From Lichenostomus cassidix (Eukaryota; Chordata; Aves; Passeriformes; Meliphagidae), in assembly GCA_008360975.2 (NCBI GenBank), contig CM039184.1, positions 30,739,797 through 30,803,796 of the forward strand: a stretch of 64,000 bases of DNA, in the 5' to 3' direction. Numbering within the stretch: the first letter of the stretch is position 1; each line of letters begins with the position of its first letter. The position numbers and the translations under genes were made by a program. The notes under the pieces are model-generated. The model was not told the origin of the DNA, ran no database searches, and saw nothing but the letters and a program-made list of their open reading frames with translations. Of the stretch, positions 26,601-38,600 are shown piece by piece.

Positions 26601-29600
26601 AGACCAAGTTTGATACTGTTTTGTCATACTGAGACTTTGTTTGATTTCAAACATAATGACTTCATCTTCGTTTTCCAGGGAAGAGCTTTTCCCATTTGTT
26701 TACAGATGTAAGATTTGATTCTGTAGCTACTTGGCATTTATAGACAGGAGGTTAGAACATTTGTTTACTTCATTGCTTTTTAAAATGTGAGCAGGGATAA
26801 ATGGGCATAATCACAAATTCTGCTTGCCTAATGCCGTGGCAGTGTTGACATGGGAATTGTTCCTAAAATAAGTAACAAATATTTTTTATATGGAAGACAT
26901 TCCTGCTGCAATGTTACTGTTAATGCAGTCTAAACAATCTCTAGGCAAGCTTTTTAATGTCCAGTGGCATTCTAAAAGTGCCAGACACATATTCTTAAGT
27001 ACAAATTCATGGAAAGAAGCATTTTGAGATCTCTGCCTGCACAGTGATGTTCAATGATAAAACAAAAACAAAACTAACAACTGTAGATTAAAACAACAGT
27101 TGAATAATATAAAACAAAAATAACTACAGCAATATTTATGATGTAGCTTTACATTGAGCCTGCATGTTTTATCATGTCAAGGTGCGCGTTTGTTTAGATG
27201 AACAAATTTGGTCACGTGAAATACTGAAAAAAACCATATGAAAAGTTAAATCATACCATAAATATACTCCATGCATTTGGAAGAAGACAACTAACACTGC
27301 CAGTAATCATTCATGGTTATTTTCATATTTAAAATATCTACTCTCTGAATACCTTAAGACACTCACAATAAAAGTTCTTTCGTTTTCTCTTAATTAAATA
27401 TTTAAAATTAAAATCTTACACTTTATTGTTTCTCTTGTTTTTTAATTCTCTGATATGCCTTCTACTTAGAGAGCTGAATGAACAAGTTTTGTCCTAGATA
27501 AGGGTCAGCTTTCCCTGACTAAAATTATCCTGCAGTGGTACCATGCAGTGGTAAAAGCACAATATTCTCAGTCGAACCACTTTTGTGTAATTATCTCTGC
27601 TGGATATAACACTGGGTCAGTCACCATTTTGTAGTCATAACATGCTAATTTCAAAGTGCTGCAAAAATTCTTAATGCAGTTAAATTTTGAACCACTGAGA
27701 GACTGAATAGATGTTTTTCCTATCTGATTTTCTAAAACTTTTGTTGCAATATTGGTCCTCACATTCCATGCATTCTGCTGGATGATCAGCATGATTTGGT
27801 CATCAGAACTGTAAATTAGCTGTGATGTTAATATGATGCCAGTTCTTGGGGAGAAGCCTCCCAGTAAATTGCAGTAAAGCTTGTTTCACTTGTTTTCACT
27901 TCAAGTTTCTTGTTTCAAAACCACCCATCAACTGTCAAATTTAGTTTGGGAAAAATATAGAAACATAATCCGACCTCAGAAGGTTCTGGGCTTTCCTCTG
28001 GACTTTACATCCTACCTGACCAATTTGAACACATATTTTATATGTCTGGAAGACTAAGATTGATCCCTATTGCTCTGTCATTAATATAACTAACACTATG
28101 TGTCAGCATCCTGTAGTCACAGGTTCTGAAAATTGCTCGTATGTAAAATACATGTGCATTCATTTCTTTATTAATAATCCTGCTTTCAGATTTAGAAGTT
28201 TTTCTTAACTTCCATTAGGGTTTGACGTAGTATCCTGCCACCTGTCACAGAAACAGCAGATATAACACACAGTCTCTTCTCATGTGACATATAAATTTCA
28301 AAAATAAATGCCTCGATCCTTTGTATCTCAGACTTAATTGGTTGAACAGGTATAGTTTATGCTTCATTTAAAATTAGTGTTACTGTCATATCACACTACT
28401 GAATAGCTCTTATGCTCCATCTCAGAACTGGCTGTTACTATAGGTTCTAAATTTATTACTAATTAATCTCTAGAGGAAGTGTTTATGTGTTATTAGCACA
28501 GGTATAAGCCCTATTTAGAATAAAAAGCATTTTAACATAAGAATTGTGAAAAATGCAAGCACCAGAATTCTTATTAATTTCAAAAAAATTCCCACACATT
28601 GGCTGTAATCTCTTGCACCTCCACAAGCCAGACTATTTTGTCATGTATGGGACATTAAAAACCAACAACTACTGTTACACATTTGACCACACTTTACTTA
28701 CTAGCAATCATAACATGGAGAATGGAAGAAAAAATGTGCTAGTGTTTAATTTTATCTTTTTTTGTAAGCAGTATCTTTAATTATGTAGAACGGTTAATGG
28801 AACAAAGCAGCCTGAGCTATTTTGAGAGCATAAGTTTCCTCAGTGTTTAAAAATTTGGCTTCTGGACAATTTTGCTGATAGTTCTGCAAAACTGTTTTTT
28901 TGGCAGCTAGGCAATGGTTGCAGTGTATCTACATTTGTTTTTTAATCAGTGTCATAGCCACATTTTTCCAGTCTAGTGAAGCAAGAACAGGCGTGCAGAT
29001 TTAATTTGTTTCTGACTCCGGAGGAGTTTTTCACTGGCTAAATGTATTTACCATTGTGTTGTTCTGAGCCCTAAGAGGTCTCTGAGCAAAAGCCAACATT
29101 CTGCTCCTGAGTTGTAAAGTTCATTTATAGATGTTCATTAGGCTCTATCGAGCTCATAGCTGGAAATCACACCCAGAGGTTCCCAAAAGAACTGGGCAGG
29201 GAGTGGCTGTTTGAAATCTTGCACCTCTTTGCCTCTAAAAACACAGATCTCGTCTGTTCCTGTGTGCCACAGAGTCAGCAGGTGACTGGCTTGCCTTACT
29301 CAATAAGTTCCAACACACTACCTCTTTTTTTAAAAAGGGCCAATAAAAATTCAGCAGGATAAATACAATAGCAATCTGTATAACGTGATGCTGTTTTTCG
29401 TATGTGTTTCCTTGAAGGTCTATAAACATACACGGAATTACTGCAGTTCTGTAGGTTCATTAAATTGTCTTCTAGATTGCCATAGCAGAAATCGAAATTT
29501 CTATGGGGTATTTCAAAACATCTATACAAAATATATATGTTTTAATGTTACAAGATTGCTCCTAAGGGATGGGAAATTTCATTTTTGTCTCAGCACATTG

Positions 29601-32600
29601 CAGAAGACCTTGATGGTTTTATATTTCAAATTAATAATAATAATGAATAATGTTATAGTTGGTCTTGTTTTCCTAGCATGGCATTTTCCCCATCATACTT
29701 AAAATGTGAGATTTGAATGCATGAGGTTCTATTCAGTTTTTAGTCCTAGATAGTAAATTCTGATTATGAAGCATAAAGTAAACATTTGATAGTCAATAGT
29801 ACGCTCAAAATGTATCACATACCTGGGAAAAGAGAGGATTTTCAAGCTTCACATGGAAAATTTTTATATTTGGCCAAATTTTGTTTTCATTGTCATTGCC
29901 ATTCATCCACAGTGTATGGCACTGAAATAATAAGCTTTACTTTGATGTGCAAATATCAGCACATGCAACAGCAATGCTGAACTTCTGGGGGTTTTCAATC
30001 ACTTTTGTTACTGATATTTTTAAATATTGTTGAAAACCAAGAGGAACTTGCATTTCACTAGATTTGTGTCTTTCCTGTTTTTACTGCCAAGAGAATTTTC
30101 ACGCAACTAAAGATTCTATAGATGTATTCATGCTATTAGAATATTTTAATTTCAAAAATTGAGAATACTTCAAGAAATACAGAATAGAAAGTCAGACTAA
30201 TTTATATAGCTTAAAAGTCTTGTTTTAAAACTAGAAAACTCTGTTCACAGCAATAAAGATGCAACATTGAGATGTTTGTCTTTTGGAAACTTGAACCTGC
30301 CTATTTTCTTAAAAATTGCACTAGCTTGATTAAGTCACTTTAAAATCATAAAAAATTTGTGTAAGTATGTCATCTAGTTCATCCAGAGCACTGCAAACCT
30401 TATGTGAATTAATTTGTTTCCTGCCTGGTTTATTATGATTGCATTGTCACATGTAAGCAGACGTGATTCAATGAATCACATGAACCACAATTCATACAAG
30501 CTACATGTGATTTCAATTAATCAGCAGGTACAGGACACAGTCAGTGTGCAGTGACATGCAGTTTGGTGTGGGGTAAATTGCCTTTGAATTGTTTGATAAG
30601 TTGTCCAGCTCCTAGTTCTTAATTTTTTCTGCTTGGATTTTTAAACCGTGGCCGTGAAATTCTGTCCCAGCTCTGAATGCTTCAGGCACCACAACCCTCA
30701 GCTTTGTAAAATCTCTGTGTGGTTTTTGTCTTGCTGTAAATTATTGGGCTGTATCAGGATGCCTCAACACTGGAAAAGGTCAGTTATATTCCTTCATCTG
30801 TAAATATGTTTTTAAAGGAACTGCTTCTTGTCTGGAGGACACAGGTTTTCCTTGAGCGAAAAGCTGTCTGTGAAAACCCTGAAGTCATTCCTCAGAGCAA
30901 GGGAAAGTTTATTTGAACAACTAACTAAAAGAAATATGTCCATGGGTTATGGCCACCAACAGCAAAGGCAAAATCAAAGGGTGACACAGTGTCTCTTTAG
31001 AGTGTTTATGCATTTAACTGACAGAATTTCTCTGCATAATAACCCATGAAGACGTGGCTGAGAGAAGGGGGAAGTCATAGAGATAACATCCTGGTCATAA
31101 ACTCCATATTAAGTAAGAGATGTGTCTTTAATTGAGGAAAGATTATACTTTCTTGGATCTGTCACTGAAATGATTACTTAAATCTGTAGTTTGTTAGCAT
31201 TAACATGCTCTTTCTCATTCCCATCAGAAGTGGTAATTGGCAACTTTCAATAAGAAACAGGGTGTTACTTTGGAGTCAGATAAATCCAATTTGCCACTAC
31301 TTATTTCACTTATCCCATGCAAATGAAGATTTGATGATGCTTTGTTTTCTCAGATTTTTTTTTTTTTTTTTTTAACAGCAGCACAGCCAACATAATCTAT
31401 TTTTGAACTGGCTCAGGGTAAAGCAATTTCTCATCTGAGCTGTACCCCCTCAAATGGTAGATTTGGGATTTCAAGACCAGTACTATTACCAGTCATTTCT
31501 TAAAGTGTTTGGAGAACCTCACCTCGAAAGAGGCAAACAGGTCCCAAACCTTCACATCCACTCTAAACAACCACAAAGTGACTTACAGGGCTGCTGTCGA
31601 GTGCTTCACCCAATGGTCATGCTAAATACAGTTATTTGCAAAATGCATTCTTCCAGGATTTGACAAAAGTTTATACAAAATAGAGATTGTCACATGCTTG
31701 GGCACAAAGTTTGGCCCTAAGCATATATTTCTGAAGGTCAAAAGATATTTGATAAATTGTTTTATTGTATTCAGATATGCCTTTTTACTTCTAGTGGAAA
31801 GCATGCCATGAGAAAAACCCATTATTTAAAATTAACTTACTAGAAACACCAAACAGCTGGAATAATTGCAGTACAAAATAATCCATCTTCTCAATGAATT
31901 TTTCCCCTTCTTCTTTATGGACACCCAGAATTACACAGCTGCCTCTAGACTTCCTCAAAAATGCTGATTAACCTTCCCGTTGTAGCAAACTGCTCCACCA
32001 TTCCCATTAGCGTGGGAGGCACTGCTCATGTTTTTTCTCTGCAGATGTGAAATGCATTGATGGTCACCTTTTGTGCATGCTTTGTCACACAGCAAAGCAT
32101 CTTGAAAGTACAAAAACCATGAAATAAAATCTCATATATCCACTCCTTAGTGTCAGAACTAGGGAAATGCAGAAAAATTATGCTTTATATTTTCATTGGC
32201 TTACAGCAGGATTAGAATTTATGGCTCTTAACTGTATATTCAGAATCTGCAGAAAAGCTGTTAGTTTTCCAAAACTTCTTATGAACATAATTATGAATTA
32301 GAAAATCCAAGAGTATTTTGAGACTTTATTCCTGACTGCAAAGCATTTATTTGGTATGATTAATACTTCAACAATAATCTCATTTTAAAACCATCTCTCC
32401 AATTATCTGTTTAAAAATCTTGCCTTCTCTGTGTATGTTGTATTCCCACATGTTGCTGAGTCCAGTCATACAAATGAAGGTCAGTAGATGTGCTCCAGTT
32501 AAATATTCAGGAATAGCAATAGAGGAAACATCATTGTGGTCCTGTCTACATGGCAGTAGGCTTTTAAGGCACTTGCCACTTGACAGAGGATCTGTTCTCA

Positions 32601-35600
32601 TCACGTCATCAATTACAGATTTCATGCTGCAGGCAGTCCTAAAACTGAGCTTCTTTTGAGCATTTAAAACAGGCAGGAGCAGGTTTGCCAATACCTTTCA
32701 TTTTGTCCAAAATGCATTGGGCTGCTTCTGAATGTTAGCTTAATGATCTAGACTGGCAAAACTGCTAATGGATCAGAGCATGTTCTCGAGGAAGTTAGTA
32801 AAATGTTTTTAAATACCTTATCAGGTCTGTCTTTTCTCTTACTGGAGCAATTCCTGAAGACAGGCACTTACATTTGCTTTGAATCTTTCATCTTTTCAAT
32901 TTATGCAAAACAAACAAATAACTAGGTAAAGGATAGTTTGTCTGAAGTTACTTAATCTTTCAAAATATCATTAATCAGCACGTACAACACATCTTATCAT
33001 CTTAGACAGCAAAGAGGCAAGCCTCTCTCAAAAACAGCTTTATCTGTAGGCAGATTTCAGGAGATGCTTTTAAGGTAGCTTTTCCTGCCTGTCTGAGAAA
33101 ACAACTGAGATGTAGTGACATGAAAAATGAGAAGCCATTTCAGAATGGGAAAAAGCTGCAAAGAAGTAAATGTTTTTTATTTCTCCCTGCCTATATTGAA
33201 ACAATAGATATAGCAATAATGCTTAGTTAAATAGAAAGATTTATAGAGAAATGTCCATGAGGAACTGTATTTAAATATAACTAAACTATTAACCTGTGAA
33301 GTTGCAGGGGTAAAGACTATTGCCAGTACATCATAAAGGTGAATCTAAGACTGCCATGACTAGCAAAGCAGAGCCATCCTGAGAGTTCTCATATAAACAA
33401 TTTTTGGCAATAGGAATCCTTACAGTATGCTTCTTTCAATTGTCATGGATGCTTTGACTCACCAGCTACTGAGTGCCATTCCAAGGAGCATTTCTGTTAC
33501 TGGTTCATGTTCATTAAAAGAGATGCTTTCAACTAAAATGGTGCGGCCACTGCCAAAGCTGAAGAGAAGTCAGACTCAAATTGATAAAACTAAAATCCAG
33601 TCACAGCTTTTAAAGGCAAGTTTTCATTCCCTTTCCAGCCTGTTTTGAAACTGGCTACCTGATTAGTTAATTTACAGATCTCAGATACCCAATAGACTTC
33701 CAAGAAACAAACAGCTAACAGATCTTCAGCAATTTCTAGCACCACGATATCTTGAAATGTCCATTTGTTGGAAGGAACTGAAAGGTTTGCTCTTTAATTT
33801 TTGCTCTTATTGTCATAAACTACTCCGATCCAGTAGATCTGTGCATAGTGACCAAACTGGTAATGAGGAATTGTGCTTTGTTTAAGGTGTGTATTAAGTT
33901 TAACATGAACATTCTGACTTGAATATGTTACACCAAGTCCCTCCTTTTTTTGAGAAGCAGTGTTCCTTTGGCCTTCATCTAGATTTTCAGGAAAAAAAAT
34001 TATAGGCTGTGGTAGTGTGGGACGTCCCTGTGAAAGAATTAGTCATAGTAATCACTTCAACTTTCCTGGACAAAGTGGCAAACCTGCATGTTTAAGGAGA
34101 TAAGAAAATACGGTTGCCTCTCATTTTTAGACTCCTATGAAAATAAAAATTTCTGAAGTGACAATTATACTCTTTCAGTGTGGCTGTCACAGAAAATGTT
34201 GTTGAAGGTATAATAATCTGCTCTTACTATGCAGCTTATATTCTTTGTAGATGCGTGTGATTAAGCAGCTGTATAAAAATAAGGTTATTTAATGGTCTAT
34301 GAAATGCTCTGGAGTAAAAACCTACATTAATTATATAAAAATTGATGCAACTATATTAAGTGAAGACATTTCTACCTTTGATTTTAATATCTTCTGTTTG
34401 TGGTCTGTTTATGTTTTGTGTCTTTTTGGTTTTTTTTATTAGAAGACAACAATGGATGGTCTCTGCAATTTGATAAACATTATACAAAGGACAAATATAA
34501 TAAACTGAAATCACTCTATGCATTTCAGGCAAAGACACCTGAGTGCTGTAAGTAATTACAGATATTATTTGAATGATTATTAATGATGTTTCCTAGAAAG
34601 AAATACAGAGCAAATATATGCCTATCATGATATTTTGTGCAGTTTCATTTATAGTAAAACGGACTTAATATCTCAAATGAACAAATGTTAATTTGAAGCT
34701 AATTTCAGTTCCATTAATGATGATTCATTTTCTGTAAGAGAAGTATCAACCATATTGCAATTAGCATATGCCAGTTAGGAGGATAATGTAAATGTTTATC
34801 TAAATATGCTGATACTGCTGGAAAGACCATGGAAAAGGCATATATTTCATAGTGAAACGAAGGCTACATTTCTCCCAGTTCATTTCTTTGTGCATCAAAT
34901 GAAATTTGCAAACCACCTCCACTTATACAAGTCTTTGTACAGACTTTTTGATTCTGTTGTCCACTATGATGAGCAAAGACTGCCTGACCCATTTTCGACC
35001 CATTTTCCCCTATAGAATTATGCTTCTTCTATTGATATAAGAGTACTGAATAATCTAAAAAAGTGCTGCAAAAAGCACATGCCAGATTCCTGTGTATCAT
35101 GTCTAGGGCTCAAGAGCTTTTACAAGCTCTTTCACAGAGGTAACATAAGGTTTTGTATCTATTTAAGTTATGATTAGATTCCTACCAGGTCTAAATCAAT
35201 TTTGTAAAAACATGTGCCTTAATTGTGTTTAACAGAGCCTGCTATGTCTGTTCTTTTATGCCATATTTCTTTTCTCCACATCCCATCACACCACATATCC
35301 CACCTTTTGCCCCAACCATGCTCCTGTTCTCACGCAGTGGCTGGGGATGTGCCAGCAGAGTGCACCTGCCAAGGCCTGGAGGTCTTCTGTGATGCTGCCA
35401 AATTACGTGCTGTCCCATCAGTCTCTTCAAACATAACCATAATGTAAGTAGAGTAGTCTCTTGCTCTGTTCAGGTTTGACTGTCAATCCTACAATATTTT
35501 CATAACTACAGCCTTATCATTATGATCAGCTGATGCTTGGGAACCACTGTATCTCTCTGCTTTAATATTTTAAGTACAGATTTTCCTTACATAAAAGGAG

Positions 35601-38600
35601 AGAAAAGAAACTAATAAAACTTTAAAAACTGTGTGTGAATTGATCATTTCATGTTTGTAAGAGTGACTTGAGCTACAAACAGTTTCAGGGTATCTAAGGA
35701 AATCTGTAAAAAGAAATGTTTCTTTTTAAGACACAATGCTTCGAACCTGTTTCTTATTCTATGATCCTGCCAATATTCCTAGTCTGTGTTTCTGTCAATA
35801 AAGTCAATAACCTTGAACTCAGTGGAACTCCCTGCTGGAGCAAATCTATTTAGTTCTCATTTGATGTCTCTGAACACTCTGTTATTTAAAAGGATTTAAT
35901 GTGGGCTGAATCATCACGCAGATATGCATGTGTAAGCCAAACTTTTTAAAGAGATCAGAATATGGCTGATGTGCACTTGGTTTGCACACTTCTGTTTGGG
36001 AAGCAGTTTCAGGTGTGGTGAGCAGGGGACATCACCCTGTGTCCTTACCTGAGGATGTCCCCCAGAGATCCAGGGTACAGCTCTTTCCCTATGGTACCAG
36101 ACTGTGCTCACACATGCCTGAAGCTCCCCGTGTTGAGTCCACATTCAAATACTGCAACGCTTCCAAATGAAAATTCATATGGAATATCAAATATCTATTT
36201 AAACTGGCTGCTTGCTCAGCATCAACACAGAATTCAAAAATACTGACCTAGTTCTAAGTGTAGAAAAAGCAGTGAGTTGGTCCAGCTGGCTTTCAGGCTG
36301 AATTCTCTTCTAGTCAACCCATGTCCTGAAGAAATTTTGTTCTTCACAGGACACTTGAGTGTCCCCAAAGGAGACAGAACATAGTGACATATAAATTGGG
36401 AAATAAGCTCTATATGCATTTGAGGTTTGAAATAAATCTGTAGTTTATACTCAAATCTTTTTAATTCTTAAATTTAATTATTATTTTGTTATTTTTGCTG
36501 AGGACATGGAATTTTTTTATTATAAAATATTTTTCTTACTGTTTAAATAGATACAAATATACAGACAAACGGAAGTAACATGTTCAGATGGTTTCATGTT
36601 GCTTTTCTTATTTAGCAGTGTGAGAGTTGCCCTTATTGAATAACAAAAGCACTGTAGGAGCCTGGAGCAGTAGTTTGACTGTGTGCATTCATTCCTACAG
36701 GTCTCTTCAGAGGAATCTGCTAAGAAAACTTTCTGCTGATGTTTTCAAGAAATACCAAAATCTTAAAAATCTGTAAGGGAATGCTATAACATAAAATACC
36801 TACCTAGTGCCTTAAATATTCATCCTCTTCTTCTCCTATATGTACACACACAGAGCTTAATATTTAAGTAACAAAAGCCTCACTTCTCTCACCCTTTGGT
36901 ACCTCATGTGTACCCTGTTTGGCTCAAGCACCTTGATTTGACATCTGTCTTTTTGCAAAGCCGTAATTTCTGCATATTTAATGGTTTAGGGTTATGGACT
37001 GGTTTATATCAGAAAAATGCATTTTGTCTGAGGGATGTTATATTTATAATAAAGAGTAATATGACAAAATAAATTAAAGTAACTTAATCGACTTATTCTG
37101 AAAAATAAAGTTTGGAAACTCAAACCTCCCATTATCTTGGGAAGCTCAGCTCCCTCCTGTGGCATGTGGTTTTACTCCTAGTTCTGTCTGGTGCCGACTT
37201 TATAAGGCTGCAGCAAGTCAAATTATTATGGCAATACAACACTGGTTATGTTTTCCGGTGTGTAATATATATGTTGTTCAAAAATCAAAGCCCCTTTAGC
37301 AAGTTTTCTTTATATAGAAGTAGTAAAATTAAAAATTAAATGCAGAAGTCTAGAGCAGGGCTTCTGTGTCACCAATTCCAAGTACTCTTTTATGGGAGCT
37401 GTGCTGCATTGCAGCACCATCTTGTGTTCTGAAAGTTAAATTCCATTATGTCCCTTAAAGTCTTGAAAGGTAAGTTTTCACTGAAAGAAATACATCCATT
37501 CCTATCTGTATAAAACATTTGTTTCTAATATCAACTGCACACCCTTCTGATAGATAACTTTACATTTTCCAAAAGGTCTTGAGCAGTGTTTGACAGAAGC
37601 TCATTTTGTAAAAGCCAATGTCAGATTTCTTATTGCTGTTTAACAGGAATACATTTGGATGCTTCATTAACTGTAATTTAATTCAAAGGACATATGTTTC
37701 AATATCATTCAGAAAATAACATTGTAATGGTTTAAAATTATTTGAAAAGGATTTAATATTTGCATTTGATAATATTTTTCAAGTCATTACTTCATCAAAA
37801 TAGATTTTAAAAAATTTTAAAACATAAGTAAAAATAGAATTCTTAATTTACAGAAGATTGGAAATATTTGCTTTATTTTTTATTATATTATCTTTAAAAT
37901 GTAGCAACTTGAGAATTCTCTGACACTACAAATGGAAAATTAAAAAATTTTTTTAATTGGACATTTTCTGTGCAAAATGTTCTTGTAGCAGAGATCTGGT
38001 TAAACACAGAGATCAGGTCACACAGATGAGCACTGCAAGGTTAGGACCTAATCAAGGAGGTTGCAAACAACCACTCCATTGTTCATCTCGGGCAAAGCAA
38101 ACATCCGTTTCAATGATATTTGTAATTTAGCTCTCTGCATGAATTTCTTTAAAAACAACTTTGCAGTCTTTACAGCTGTGGCTGTGAACTGATTATTGTC
38201 AAGTTTAAGGTGTAACAAATTTAACAGCTTCTTCTAAAGTATCAAATATGCATTCATTTTGGCTGATAGATTTTAATTGGGTTCTTACGTTTGCTTTAAC
38301 TCTTCTCTTTTAGAGAATTAATTGGTTTTGGTTTGTATGTTTTTAGGTATCTTCAGAATAACAAAATCAGAGCTGTATCTGAACGTGCTTTCAAAGGTTT
38401 ATACAACTTGACAAAACTGTAAGTATTGCTTTTAGAATACTGATGTAAAAAGCAGCAGGCAGAGCTCTGAGAGTGGCTATGGATGTTTCTCTCTATTTGA
38501 TTCCATGTTAGGAACTTGCAAAGCAGTCCAAAACTCTAATTTAGTGATTGAATTGAGAAAACAAAGACAGATTAATAGCTCTCTGTGCAAGTCTTTCTGG

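Larger units (their letters stand above)
22544..34442 (+). other. RXFP1: RXFP1 intron 2 (about 11.9 kb)
   Basis: Contains one short CR1 remnant (24211-24265), a palindrome-rich patch (30447-30510) and a T run at about 31357. No gene or coherent mobile element was recognised on either strand. Both strands are open over 32380-32690 but with no family resemblance. Confidence 0.75.

Noticed and set aside
32380..32691. Overlapping open frames on both strands (103 and 79 codons) in RXFP1 intron 2
   Set aside because: No recognisable domain, no flanking splice signals fitting RXFP1 phases, and both strands open by chance are expected in a window this long.
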